Of a stretch of DNA of 64,000 nt, positions 1 through 9,103 are shown piece after piece. Both the position numbers and the translations under genes were made by a program. How positions within the stretch are numbered: the stretch's first letter is position 1; each line of letters opens with the position of its first letter. Below the pieces are notes generated by a model that ran no database searches, was not told the origin of the DNA, and saw only the letters and a program-made list of their open reading frames with translations. Origin of the DNA: Ruminiclostridium papyrosolvens DSM 2782 (GTDB taxonomy: Bacteria; Bacillota; Clostridia; Acetivibrionales; DSM-1351); the NCBI RefSeq assembly GCF_029318685.1, contig NZ_CP119677.1:3835001-3899000 (forward strand), read 5' to 3'.

Positions 1-65
1 AGGGTATTGATGAATCTCAATCCAAAAAGGTCGTATATTCCTGTAAATAAGATAATCTTATCCAT
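1..65 (-). CDS. 5' end of a protein gene cut by the left edge
   Basis: An ATG at 65 reads leftward for 21 codons without a stop until the window ends. The first residues are MDKIILFTGIYDLFGLRF. A strong ribosome site (AGGGGG) lies a few bases upstream, inside the 8-base gap after the radical SAM gene that ends at 74, so it looks like the next gene of the same operon. Too little is present to name a family. The biosynthetic operon therefore continues beyond this window. Confidence 0.55.
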   Translation of the reverse strand, partial: MDKIILFTGIYDLFGLRFINT

Positions 66-73
66 ATTTCCCC

Positions 74-1702
74 CTACTTATTTCTCATTTTCAAGTTGTT
101 AACCAACTCGGTATTTCCTCTGAATACATTAAGCATTTTGTTGACGTTTTCCCTATACCTGTCATCAATTTCCTCGTCCTTGTATCCTACTACATCCTTA
201 AATATTTTTGAAAGCTCCATAAATTCACTTATTTGTGTTCCCTGAGTCAGGAAATAGGCCAAAGACCACAGATTAAAAGAAAGAGAAGGCATAAAGTAGG
301 AATTTTTTATGTTTCTGATTCCATCCAGAACTATTTTACCGGCTGACTCATAATCCATGTCCTTATGGGACCAACTGTACCCGTACCCTTCAAGATTGTA
401 ATAATCTCTTTCCTTAGATATAGGTACGGCATTTTCAAAGAACCATACCTGAAGGTCATAAAATGTAGGTTTGGCTTCCTCAATAAATTTAATGGTATCC
501 CTTGCTGTTTTTTCCGTTTCCCCTGGGAATCCCACCATACAGGATGCATGGCTGACAATACCGTATTTATTTAGCTGTCCGATACCCCATACCAGCTGTT
601 CGGTAGAAACTCTTTTGTCCATATTTTTTCGTATGGTATCATTGCCGGACTCTACGCCCAAAATAACACCACCGCAGCCGGATTTAGCCATTAATTCATA
701 GGTTTCTTCATCTGAATGGGATATTCTAAAAAAGGAGTACCACTTGAAATTATATTTATTTCTTATCATCATCCTTAACATGTCTTTAAACCTATCCAGA
801 GGTACATTGAGGGAATCATCAACAAAAACTATGGATTTTACTCCTAGAGAGTGAATATAGTTCATGTTTTTTTCAATACTCTCTACTTTCATGAACATTG
901 GCTCCCCGCCAAGTATAGGGTATCGGCAGAAAGAGCAGCACAAACTGCAGCTGATGGAGCAGCGCATATAAACCGGCGGTTTAGGATGATTTTCATAAAA
1001 TGTAAATTCTTTTATAGGATCATCATCCAGACATATGTTTTCAGGTACTTTTACCGTTCTTTTGTAATGTCCGTCCTTGTATATGATATTTGGGATTTTG
1101 GTTAAGTCGGGCTTGTCCTTTCTTAATTCGGTACATATCTGAAATAATGTATCCTCCCCCTGACGCTCATGAATGAAAATATCTGCCCCTATACTCTGAA
1201 GCAAATAATTTTGCTGGGGAGTTGAATATTCAAAATTTATACTGTTAATAAAGGGACCGCCTACCACAATTACAATAGATGGGTCGATTGAGCGGATATA
1301 GTCCACAATTTCCCTGATTGGTGCAGGTTCAACATGGCATGTTGAGGATACGCCTATGCAATTTGGTGAATAGTTTTCAATCAGATACTTCAATTTTTCT
1401 CTGCCATCATTAAAGTAGTTTACATATCCTACTGACATTCCGTGCTTTTTAAGGTAATTCATACAGTAGTGTACTGCCATGTTGGGCATTCTGTATATTG
1501 TAAGGTCGCTATGCATTCCTGTTGAATTTGTAATACTTTCTCTTACAATTTCAGAATACTTCAACCGTTGTCCGTTAACTACAGCAGACCTTGCAAGCAT
1601 ATGTTCATAAGCTGCACTTTTATCCTTGTATGGCTCTATACGTTTGATAATGGTACTCATTTTTTCATCATTAAAGCCAATCATTACGCAATCATGTTTC
1701 AT
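74..1702 (-). CDS. B12-binding-type radical SAM enzyme, PhpK-like
   Basis: The 542-residue protein has an N-terminal cobalamin-binding-like Rossmann region (VVGGP near 147-150) followed by a radical SAM barrel. The cluster cysteines are C252, C256 and C259 (CSLCCSFC), and an extra cysteine run also gives C248 and C255. The N-terminal layout recalls the radical SAM P-methyltransferase PhpK and its relatives, which use cobalamin to methylate unactivated centres; that is family knowledge and the substrate here is unknown. It follows the adenylation-carrier protein gene by 7 bases in one transcript, so a carrier-bound or released amino acid derivative is a plausible substrate. The ATG at 1702 has a GGGGAG ribosome site upstream. 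Confidence 0.75.
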   Translation of the reverse strand: MKHDCVMIGFNDEKMSTIIKRIEPYKDKSAAYEHMLARSAVVNGQRLKYSEIVRESITNSTGMHSDLTIYRMPNMAVHYCMNYLKKHGMSVGYVNYFNDGREKLKYLIENYSPNCIGVSSTCHVEPAPIREIVDYIRSIDPSIVIVVGGPFINSINFEYSTPQQNYLLQSIGADIFIHERQGEDTLFQICTELRKDKPDLTKIPNIIYKDGHYKRTVKVPENICLDDDPIKEFTFYENHPKPPVYMRCSISCSLCCSFCRYPILGGEPMFMKVESIEKNMNYIHSLGVKSIVFVDDSLNVPLDRFKDMLRMMIRNKYNFKWYSFFRISHSDEETYELMAKSGCGGVILGVESGNDTIRKNMDKRVSTEQLVWGIGQLNKYGIVSHASCMVGFPGETEKTARDTIKFIEEAKPTFYDLQVWFFENAVPISKERDYYNLEGYGYSWSHKDMDYESAGKIVLDGIRNIKNSYFMPSLSFNLWSLAYFLTQGTQISEFMELSKIFKDVVGYKDEEIDDRYRENVNKMLNVFRGNTELVNNLKMRNK

Positions 1703-1709
1703 ATGTATT

Positions 1710-4082
1710 TTATCTCCCCTCTCTACTAATAAGACTTACCAGATTAGCTATATTCGGCTTATTGAAGAATTCGCTGTAATCAACTTCCACATTAAATTTA
1801 TTGTAGATTTCGGCTAGGAGTGTCATAACCCGCAAGCTGTCCCCTCCAAGGCTCATAAAGTTTTCATTTACGCCTATTCTATTTATTTTGAGTATTCTTT
1901 TCATAACTTCAGCCACAGACACTTCAAGCTCTGTACTTGGAGAATCCTGAATTTCCTTTGATTCTAAACGGTCTTCTAAAGGAACAGGCAGTCTCTTTCT
2001 GTCAATTTTCCCATTTTTGGTCAAAGGCCATTTTTCAACTATTACATAATTGTTGGGGAGCATGTACATAGGGAGATACTTTGCAAGGAATTTATGCATT
2101 TCCACTTCATCAAGAGAGGCATTTTTATTCATTATCAGGTATGCAATTAATTTTGGATAATCTGAGTCCGAATTTACAATAACAAGTGCTTCAGCCACAC
2201 TCTCATGCTTATTCAGATTTTCCGTTATCTCCTTGAGTTCAATTCTGTGACTTCTTATTTTTACCTGGTCATCCTTTCGGCCCATGTAATATATGTCTCC
2301 ATTTGCCATAAATTTGCCTAAGTCACCGGTTTTATATATTTTATCTGCCTTTGGATTAATCTCAGGGTTTGTAATAAAATGGGCATTGTTCATTTCCGGA
2401 CGGTTATAGTAACCCCTTGTTACACCATAGCCCGAAATATACAATTCTCCAACACTTCCTACAGGTACGTTTTTCATATTGTCGTCCAGAATATATATGC
2501 TGTTGTTATCTAAAGGCCTTCCTATATGAGGTTCAGTACTGTCATTATTGTTTACAAGGCAATATGTTGAATCTACTGTACATTCAGTAGGACCATATAC
2601 ATTAAATATCCTAATTTTTTTCTCTTTCCTGAGCAAATCCCACATTTCGTTTGGAATAGCTTCTCCCCCTACCAGAATTAAATCCAAATCTTCACTGCAC
2701 TTTTCCAGAAGCTTTTCTCTCAGCAGCAGATTTAACTGGGATGGCGTACAATCAAAAACATTCATTTTACTGTCAGCTATGTACTGTATCAGGCCTATGG
2801 CAGAATTTCTTACATTCTCAGGGATTATACTGATGCTGTATCCTTTGAGAAGCGCAACAAGCTGCTGTACTGAAGCATCAAAACCAAATGGTGCATTTAC
2901 TGAAGCTACAACATTATTTTTTTCAGATATATATTTGTACATGTGAGCATCAATGTTCATAAAAAGATTCATAACAGAAAAATGTTCTACAATAGTAAGC
3001 TTAGGATATCCTGTTGACCCGGAAGTATATATCCCGTAAGCCATGTTATTTTTTGTAATACACAGGTCAAGGTTTTCTTTTTCAAACATGCTCATGTCAA
3101 AGTCATCTATATACAAAATCTGGCTATCATCTGTAGGTATACTGGACTGGAATTTAACTTTCGAAATTATGAGTGGCATGTTGGTTTCACGTATCATAAA
3201 CTCCAGTCTTTTAACAGGAAAGTTCTCATGTCCGGGATTCAATGTATCAGAATCTATAGGAACATAACCGTTACCTGACTTCATAATTCCCAGTATAGAA
3301 ATGATGTATTCTATAGAGCGTTCCATAAAAACTCCTATTAAACACTCAGTGTCCTTGCATTTCTTATGGATATAATGTGAAAGTTGATTAGCTTTCTCAT
3401 TTAACTCCCTGTAGCTTAATTTCTTGTCTGCATATATTACCGCTGTTCTGTCAGGGTACTCCTCTGCCCTTTGTTCAAACATCTGATGGAAACAAATATC
3501 GGGAACTTCTCTTTTGGGACTGACAATAAATTTTTTTATAATTTCATCTTCTGTAGAATTTATTATGCTGATATCTTCAATTGTAATCTGAGGGTTGCCG
3601 AGGAATTCATCAACAATTTTTTGTAATCTGCCTTCCATGAGAGTTTCCGTCTCATCATCTAAATTAAAACAATAAGAAATCGCATTATTTTCGCTGAGAC
3701 AATACAGTGTATTAATTCTGTCTTTTTTACCTTGGTATTTCTCCAGCTCTTCTTTACAAAAAGCTTTATCACTGTAGTAAAACAATGGGGTTTCACTACA
3801 ATCCCCGCTATCTTCAGTCTGACAACAGCAGCAGCCGGATATTTTGTTTTGGATATCCAATAAAAGCTCAGTGAATTTTGTTCCTCCGTCAACTGATACA
3901 CACAGTACAGATTGTTTACCGGAATTATTGACACGTATTGTCCATTTGCTAAATTCATTCATCTTATGCAGAAGTACTGAATAGCAGCCCAGCAAAAAGC
4001 TTTCTTGCAGAATGGATTCCTCCGTTAAATATTTTTCGACTGCACTTTTACTTCCGAGTATAGTAAATTTTTTATCACCCAT
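1710..4082 (-). CDS. NRPS adenylation-carrier protein with a degenerate N-terminal domain
   Basis: Residues 1-190 look like a shortened remnant of a condensation-type domain and include an odd CCCC run at 84-87. No HHxxxD motif is visible there. An adenylation domain follows at about 200-700: TSGSTG at 353-358, YGPTE at 496-500 and NGKIDR at 690-695. A peptidyl carrier domain closes the protein, with LGGDSL at 745-750 and Ser749 for phosphopantetheine. Hand alignment to GrsA gives a code near D-A-Q-D-I-V-V-V-D-K, which resembles the Gln (DAQDLGVVDK) and Glu (DAKDLGVVDK) codes. Activation of Gln, Glu or a close analogue is therefore inferred. No thioesterase or second module is in view; partners may lie left of the window. 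Confidence 0.85.
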   Translation of the reverse strand: MGDKKFTILGSKSAVEKYLTEESILQESFLLGCYSVLLHKMNEFSKWTIRVNNSGKQSVLCVSVDGGTKFTELLLDIQNKISGCCCCQTEDSGDCSETPLFYYSDKAFCKEELEKYQGKKDRINTLYCLSENNAISYCFNLDDETETLMEGRLQKIVDEFLGNPQITIEDISIINSTEDEIIKKFIVSPKREVPDICFHQMFEQRAEEYPDRTAVIYADKKLSYRELNEKANQLSHYIHKKCKDTECLIGVFMERSIEYIISILGIMKSGNGYVPIDSDTLNPGHENFPVKRLEFMIRETNMPLIISKVKFQSSIPTDDSQILYIDDFDMSMFEKENLDLCITKNNMAYGIYTSGSTGYPKLTIVEHFSVMNLFMNIDAHMYKYISEKNNVVASVNAPFGFDASVQQLVALLKGYSISIIPENVRNSAIGLIQYIADSKMNVFDCTPSQLNLLLREKLLEKCSEDLDLILVGGEAIPNEMWDLLRKEKKIRIFNVYGPTECTVDSTYCLVNNNDSTEPHIGRPLDNNSIYILDDNMKNVPVGSVGELYISGYGVTRGYYNRPEMNNAHFITNPEINPKADKIYKTGDLGKFMANGDIYYMGRKDDQVKIRSHRIELKEITENLNKHESVAEALVIVNSDSDYPKLIAYLIMNKNASLDEVEMHKFLAKYLPMYMLPNNYVIVEKWPLTKNGKIDRKRLPVPLEDRLESKEIQDSPSTELEVSVAEVMKRILKINRIGVNENFMSLGGDSLRVMTLLAEIYNKFNVEVDYSEFFNKPNIANLVSLISREGR

Positions 4083-4140
4083 ATTTTCAACCTCTCTTTT
4101 GATAATTAAAATTTCTATTGCCTATGTTTTTCAGATTTTT

Positions 4141-5409
4141 TTAACTTATAGTCTCACCTCTTTTAATTTTTTGTAACGACATACTGTTTAGTTTCAAAAT
4201 CCTCTTTACTACCGGGGTACTTATCAGAGAAGTTACTATTGCCATTATTACCAAGGCTACAAATACTTGCTCTGTAATCATATTTAAATCAAGAGCGGTA
4301 GATGCAATAATAATTTCAACAGCACCCCTTGAGTTCATGCATACCCCTACGCATACAGCGGCCTTTGTATTCATTCCACCTAAAACTGCACCTGCGAAGG
4401 CCCCTGCTATTTTTCCTATACACGCAATAAGCAGAACAGCAACAGTAAGAGGTAAGTTTAAGTTACTCATAAAATTTGCTTTTAGTCCGATAGAAACAAA
4501 GTAAAGAGGTGCAAAAAATTCGATTGCAAATCTATGCATAATTACACGGTTATTTGCACCACTCATTCTGTAATATTTGCTTAAAACAGTACCTAATATA
4601 AAAACTGCAAAAAACGGGTGTATTCCGGCCATTTCAGCTGCAAAGGCTGTGAATAATATAAATACAATGGATATACCGATAAAAGCACTTTCATTTTTAA
4701 AGAATTTATTGAAAAACGTTATCACAGTTTTACATATCCTTGGAGCAATTAAAAACATTACAATTATAAAAATAAAAATTTTTAATACTGATATAAAAAT
4801 GACTATTGTTGCCGCATTCTTTGAATTTACATAACTAATAAGACAGGAGAAAATTGTCCACCCTATAAGGTCATCAATTGTTGCAGATCCAACGATTGCA
4901 GTACCCAGTTCTGTTTTTAATATGTTCAAATCCATGAGTGTCTTAATTATTATAGGTAGTGCCGAGATAGATAGAGCTGTTCCGATAAACACCACAAATA
5001 TCCATCTTTCCATATGTGCAGAGTGACCCTGCTCCATTGGAATAAACAATGCCAGAACAATTCCCAGACATAGTGGAATGATTATTCCCAATGAACTGGT
5101 TAGAAATATTAGCCTCCTCCTTTTCCATATAATTCTGAAATTAATTTCAAGTCCTGCAACATACATAAATAAGAACATTCCTATTTGGATGAAGTTTGCA
5201 GTATCAGGCAGTAAAACAGTGTCTGATGGAAATACTGCCGAAAACAAGTCCGGTGAAACAGTCTTTAGTACTGTTGGTCCTAATAAAATGCCTCCTATTA
5301 ATTCTCCGAGTACCGTCGAGTTAACAAGTTTATTGGACAATTGCCCCATTAACAGTGCGACTGCCAGCAAAACACCTATTTGAAGTATATATAAATAAGT
5401 ATTGCTCAT
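4141..5409 (-). CDS. Cation/proton antiporter, CPA2 (KefB/NapA-like)
   Basis: The 422-residue protein is almost entirely hydrophobic, with roughly 12 membrane segments, and fits the Na+/H+ or K+/H+ antiporter family. SATIDDLIGW carries the paired acidic residues expected in the ion path of NapA-like transporters. It lacks the cytosolic TrkA-N/RCK domain of full-length KefB/KefC. It lies 58 bases upstream of the NRPS gene on the same strand. Antiporters of this type recur beside peptide-antibiotic genes, but whether it exports a product, gives self-protection or only shares the operon cannot be decided here. Confidence 0.8.
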   Translation of the reverse strand: MSNTYLYILQIGVLLAVALLMGQLSNKLVNSTVLGELIGGILLGPTVLKTVSPDLFSAVFPSDTVLLPDTANFIQIGMFLFMYVAGLEINFRIIWKRRRLIFLTSSLGIIIPLCLGIVLALFIPMEQGHSAHMERWIFVVFIGTALSISALPIIIKTLMDLNILKTELGTAIVGSATIDDLIGWTIFSCLISYVNSKNAATIVIFISVLKIFIFIIVMFLIAPRICKTVITFFNKFFKNESAFIGISIVFILFTAFAAEMAGIHPFFAVFILGTVLSKYYRMSGANNRVIMHRFAIEFFAPLYFVSIGLKANFMSNLNLPLTVAVLLIACIGKIAGAFAGAVLGGMNTKAAVCVGVCMNSRGAVEIIIASTALDLNMITEQVFVALVIMAIVTSLISTPVVKRILKLNSMSLQKIKRGETIS

Positions 5410-5549
5410 TAGTATAATGCTCCCTCTTTAATGCCTTATTTCTATTTTCTACCATGTTAATATACGGATGGTTTGTTTTCTACTCTAAGAAATTATAGTA
5501 TTTTGTGTATTTTATGGAATAAAACTACTAAATTTTGTAGTATTAGGAA

Positions 5550-6320
5550 TTATATCTCATCTATGGTTATTAGATTGTACTTCAAAGCTTTCACAACTGC
5601 ATCGATTACATTTCCGGTATCCAACTTCCTGAAGATAATCTTTTTATGGTATCTTACAGTATTTATACTGATTCCGGAATCGATGGCTACTGCTTTTTCA
5701 GTCATTCCCTTAGCCAGCAATTTCAGCACCAATAATTGCTTTTCGCTGAATTTCATTTGAGATACCAGCCTTTTAGCCATACCCTGCCCCGCCACCTCTA
5801 CTTCATTCGTAACCTGATATGCCAAGAGCTCCGTTATAATAATCAATTCCTTCTTTAAGGGAATACCTGTGGATGCAACAGCTATAGAGCCTATAATTCT
5901 GTTTCTGAAACATATTGGTACAGAAAAAAAGTACATCCTGCTGAAGAAGCTACAGTAATGGTGCTGGGGTTCAGTATTAACTTTCTTATTAAGTTGCAGG
6001 GATAGAGAAACTGCGTTTGTACCACTGATACCCTCTGCAAGTGAGATGCCTTCCTTGAGAATAGAGTGGTTCTTTTTATTTATATACAGAATTACGCCTT
6101 CAGAATCCGTTAGAAAAAAGGAATGTTTACCGAGTATTTGGGCGTTTATCTTTTCAACAGCATCCTTAAAGACCGATAAGAATAATTTATTCTCATCTAA
6201 TTTGGCCTTTATATCATATTCTTTCACGCCTGCAGGAATTAAAGCATTACTGGGTAAATCCATCTCTATACACCGCCTCCATGAATTTAAAACCTCCTTA
6301 CTTACGTATGAGTTTTTCAT
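5550..6320 (-). CDS. GAF-domain transcriptional regulator with LuxR-type HTH
   Basis: Residues 1-30 (VLNSWRRCIEMDLP) match the start of the AcoR-type sensory region. A GAF-like domain covers about 40-170. The C-terminus (about 190-250) holds a LuxR/GerE helix-turn-helix: FSEKQLLVLKLLAKG followed by ISINTVRYHKKIIFRKL. No sigma-54 AAA+ domain is present, so it should act as a classical DNA-binding regulator responding to a small ligand. It stands directly upstream of the antiporter/NRPS/radical SAM genes with a 140-base gap, so local control of that segment is likely but unproven. Confidence 0.75.
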   Translation of the reverse strand: MKNSYVSKEVLNSWRRCIEMDLPSNALIPAGVKEYDIKAKLDENKLFLSVFKDAVEKINAQILGKHSFFLTDSEGVILYINKKNHSILKEGISLAEGISGTNAVSLSLQLNKKVNTEPQHHYCSFFSRMYFFSVPICFRNRIIGSIAVASTGIPLKKELIIITELLAYQVTNEVEVAGQGMAKRLVSQMKFSEKQLLVLKLLAKGMTEKAVAIDSGISINTVRYHKKIIFRKLDTGNVIDAVVKALKYNLITIDEI

Positions 6321-6497
6321 ACACTACCTCCAAATTTTGTATTTTTTTTAAAAAACAGCCTTAACTGTTACATAATATAAATATTTCATAAGTTCTTTTA
6401 AGAATTTTAATAACCTTTTTGTTTATTTTTGGTAATAACTCCAGAAAACTATAATATTATGTAGGTTAAAATAATTATTTGGAGAAAAGTGGGATTC

Positions 6498-6555
6498 AAA
6501 AGTAAAGAAAAAACGTCGACATTTGTTAAAATGTCGACGTTTTTTCTTTACTTTT
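6498..6555 (-). terminator. Very long perfect hairpin terminator
   Basis: Two perfectly complementary 27-base arms (6498-6524 and 6529-6555) flank the 4-base loop GTTA. The inner stem contains GTCGAC and the outer stem is A/T-rich, giving an oligo-U tract on either strand. It lies 31 bases after the glycosylase stop codon and 178 bases before the regulator start, so it should end the 7.8-6.6 kb transcript. It may also block antisense transcription. Confidence 0.85.
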
Positions 6556-6585
6556 TCTATTAGAAGTAAATTATTTTAAAATTTA

Positions 6586-7146
6586 TTACCTGTTTACTGT
6601 ATGATACGGACATGACCTTATATGGTCATCCACCATACCGATTGCCTGCATAAACGAATATATTATAACAGGGCCAACGAATTTGAAATTTCTCTTTTTC
6701 AAATCCTTGCTTATTTCTTCTGACAGAGGTGTTTTTACAGGAATTTGTTCTTCAGAATCCCAAATATTTATTTGAGGGCGGTAATCAGTGTAACGCCACA
6801 GGTAATCTGAAAAGCTTCCAAACTCTGTTTGCAATTTTAATACAGCCAGAGCATTACTCCTGACAGACCTTAATTTCAAAGGACTTTTAATAACATTATA
6901 TTCGTTTTTGATATTTTCCAGTTCTTCATCGCTCAGGGTTGAGCAATACCTGATATCAAAATTTCTAAAAGCCTTTATATATTCTTCTCTTTTTGATAGG
7001 ACGATACTCCAGGATAATCCGCTTTGAGCCCCTTCCAAAGTAAGCATTTCAAATATATATGAATCATCATAACTTGGTCTGCACCATTCGTTATCGTGAT
7101 ATTGCTTCATTACAGGATTATCGCCGGGCCACAAACAAGCACTCAT
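6586..7146 (-). CDS. tag: DNA-3-methyladenine glycosylase I
   Basis: The 186-residue protein is full length for Tag. It excises 3-methyladenine from DNA in base-excision repair. The conserved start (CLWPGDNPVMKQYHDNEW), the LTLEGAQSGLSW segment and the C-terminal HIRSCPYH, which supplies zinc-binding His and Cys residues with the N-terminal Cys and His, are all present. It is followed by the long hairpin terminator and preceded by the metallo-hydrolase gene on the same strand. Nothing ties it to the biosynthetic genes around it. Confidence 0.93.
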   Translation of the reverse strand: MSACLWPGDNPVMKQYHDNEWCRPSYDDSYIFEMLTLEGAQSGLSWSIVLSKREEYIKAFRNFDIRYCSTLSDEELENIKNEYNVIKSPLKLRSVRSNALAVLKLQTEFGSFSDYLWRYTDYRPQINIWDSEEQIPVKTPLSEEISKDLKKRNFKFVGPVIIYSFMQAIGMVDDHIRSCPYHTVNR

Positions 7147-7180
7147 ATAAAATCCTTTCTGTTAATAGTTTAATTTGTAT

Positions 7181-7816
7181 CTATAAATAATCAATTGCCA
7201 CAACTTCCGGATACTCTGATAAATTGTCTTTGTTTATTGTAAGCTCATTGCTGGAGTACCTTTTACCCTCCAGCTTTTCCATGAAACTTTGGGGTTTTGC
7301 CAGTTCAAAAGACAAATGCTCTGTCTTATAGTGCATGGGAATTGTAATTCTTGGATTAATAGATTTAGCAACCGTTATTGCCGTATCTGAGTCAATTGTG
7401 TATACACCTCCTATTGGAAGGAGAAGCACATCAATCTTTCCCATTTCCCGAATCTGCTCTTGAGATAAAACATGTCCCAAATCTCCCAAATGACAAATAG
7501 TCATACCGTCAATTGAATAAATGAATACTATATTTTTACCCCTTTTTGCGCCACCCAATTCATCATGAAATGTTGATATTCCTTTTATACCTATATCTCT
7601 GTAAGAAAAAGCACCCGCATCCTTTATATGTTTGAAAGCCCCCTTCACTACCCCAACATTGTCATGGTCACTATGATTGTGACTCACTGTTACAATCTCT
7701 GCCTCTGTGTGAGGAAGAGGATAACCCACCTGCTCATCAAAAGGGTCTGTAAGTATCCTTGTACCATTTTCTGAGGTTATAAGAAAACACGAGTGTCCAA
7801 ACCATTTAATCTTCAT
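7181..7816 (-). CDS. Metallo-beta-lactamase-fold hydrolase (UlaG/UPF0173-like)
   Basis: The 211-residue protein opens with IKWFGHSCFLI and carries the metal-binding motif SHNHSDHDN. GDLGH and a late MHYKTEH histidine region are typical of small UPF0173/RomA-like hydrolases. The substrate is unknown. The start is set at the ATG at 7816, because a perfect AGGAGG (7822-7827) sits 5 bases upstream; a longer frame from 7834 would place that site inside the coding sequence. It is co-directional with tag, 34 bases apart. Confidence 0.85.
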   Translation of the reverse strand: MKIKWFGHSCFLITSENGTRILTDPFDEQVGYPLPHTEAEIVTVSHNHSDHDNVGVVKGAFKHIKDAGAFSYRDIGIKGISTFHDELGGAKRGKNIVFIYSIDGMTICHLGDLGHVLSQEQIREMGKIDVLLLPIGGVYTIDSDTAITVAKSINPRITIPMHYKTEHLSFELAKPQSFMEKLEGKRYSSNELTINKDNLSEYPEVVAIDYL

Positions 7817-7912
7817 ATTTACCTCCTGTTTCATCTAAGTATTATACATATTTTACTATAAATTCAACAGAGTATAAATAAAATTGGAAAATACCTTCTT
7901 CGCCCTTCCAAT

Positions 7913-7927
7913 TGATAATAATTATCA
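7913..7927. promoter_or_regulatory. Fur box, perfect 7-1-7 palindrome
   Basis: TGATAATAATTATCA matches the Bacillus-type 7-1-7 Fur consensus (TGATAATNATTATCA) at every position. It lies just upstream of the -35 element of the iron importer operon, so iron-dependent repression is expected. Confidence 0.9.
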
Positions 7928-7933
7928 TTTAGC

Positions 7934-7962
7934 TTGACTTTTTTAAATAGCATATGTTATAT
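7934..7962 (+). promoter_or_regulatory. Promoter of the iron importer operon
   Basis: TTGACT (7934-7939) and TTATAT (7957-7962) are separated by 17 bases. The Fur box ends 6 bases before the -35 element and a second palindrome follows the -10 element. Confidence 0.7.
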
Positions 7963-7967
7963 TTTAT

Positions 7968-7989
7968 AAAGTTAGCACACGCTAACTTT
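7968..7989. promoter_or_regulatory. Second palindromic operator candidate at the transcription start
   Basis: AAAGTTAGC (7968-7976) and GCTAACTTT (7981-7989) form a perfect 9-base inverted repeat around ACAC. It falls where transcription should begin. The shape recalls binding sites of DtxR/IdeR-family metal regulators, but that identity is a guess. Confidence 0.5.
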
Positions 7990-8013
7990 GATTAAGCAAA
8001 CAGAATAGTAAAT

Positions 8014-9102
8014 TTGAAGGGGGTGTTTTTAATAAAAAGCAAGCAACTATTTGAGATAAAGGGAATCTATTTCATGTCATTAGTAACCTTGACAGCTGCA
8101 ATCATATTCTCCCTGTGTTTCTCGGCATCCGTAGGCCAAGCAGATGTACCTCTGAATCAAAGCTTTAATATCTTGATTAATAAAATTACCGGAGGTGCTG
8201 TCGGTTCACTTGAAAATATACCAAAAGCTTTTGTTAACATAGTCTGGCAGGTCAGAATTCCAAGAATTCTTTTTGCTGTTTTCGTTGGGACAGCTCTTGC
8301 AGTAAGTGGCGCCGTTATGCAAGCTCTGGTGCAGAATCCTCTTGCCGACCCGTACATATTAGGTATTTCGTCCGGTTCCTCTTTAGGAGCCACATTCGCT
8401 ATATTAATAGGCTTTGGTGGAGGCACAATTTTTTCACAGTTCGGCTTGACATTCAGTGCCTTTTTGGGTGCAGTGCTGGCCTCGCTGTCGGTTTTACTGC
8501 TATCAAGTATTGGCGGGCGAATGACATCAATGAAGCTGGTATTATCAGGTTCTGTTATTAGTGCTTTATTCAGTTCCTTTTCCAGTATCATAGTATATTT
8601 TTCAAATAATGCTGAGGGTATGAAAAACGTTACTTTTTGGGCTATGGGAAGTCTTGCATCATCAGCTTGGAGTAAGGTACCTGTTCTGGCACTTGTGGTA
8701 AGTATAGTAACCGTATTTTTTCTATTTCAGCACAGGATACTCAACACCATGCTTTTAGGTGATGAGGCTGCAACGACACTGGGTATACCTTTATCAAAGT
8801 ACAGAAGATTTTACATGCTGCTTACGTCTCTGTTAACGGGAGTTGTTGTAGCATACTCCGGAATGATAGGCTTTATTGGACTTATTATCCCTCATATTGT
8901 GAGAGGCTTTATCGGTTCTGACCACAAACGTATGCTGCCTATGACTGCATTGATTGGTTCTCTGTTTTTAATTTGGGCAGATGTGTTATCCAGAATAATT
9001 ATAGAGAATGTGGAGTTACCAATCGGTATTATTACCTCCATCATAGGAGCACCAATGTTTATTTATATTATTGTAAAAAAAGGCTATAACTTTGGAGGTT
9101 AG
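8014..9102 (+). CDS. FecCD-family ABC permease for chelated iron
   Basis: This is a polytopic permease of the BtuC/FhuB/FecCD family, about 350 residues. Family signatures include QALVQNPLADPYILGISSG (about 110-128) and IGFIGLIIPHIVRGFIG (about 290). It should form a homodimer with the ATPase encoded next. The start is uncertain. The frame opens at TTG 8014 without a ribosome site. A GTG at 8023 lies inside AAGGGGGTG, which itself looks like a Shine-Dalgarno sequence and would suit a start near 8029-8032, where the codons are TTA and ATA. An ATG at residue 21 would remove part of the first membrane segment. The Fur box upstream indicates iron rather than cobalamin. Confidence 0.9.
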   Translation: MKGVFLIKSKQLFEIKGIYFMSLVTLTAAIIFSLCFSASVGQADVPLNQSFNILINKITGGAVGSLENIPKAFVNIVWQVRIPRILFAVFVGTALAVSGAVMQALVQNPLADPYILGISSGSSLGATFAILIGFGGGTIFSQFGLTFSAFLGAVLASLSVLLLSSIGGRMTSMKLVLSGSVISALFSSFSSIIVYFSNNAEGMKNVTFWAMGSLASSAWSKVPVLALVVSIVTVFFLFQHRILNTMLLGDEAATTLGIPLSKYRRFYMLLTSLLTGVVVAYSGMIGFIGLIIPHIVRGFIGSDHKRMLPMTALIGSLFLIWADVLSRIIIENVELPIGIITSIIGAPMFIYIIVKKGYNFGG

Positions 9103-9103
9103 T

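Noticed and set aside
2548-2946. Plus-strand ORF of 132 codons inside the NRPS gene
   Set aside because: It has no ribosome site and lies opposite conserved adenylation motifs; it is a shadow frame. Many similar opposite-strand frames were left out.
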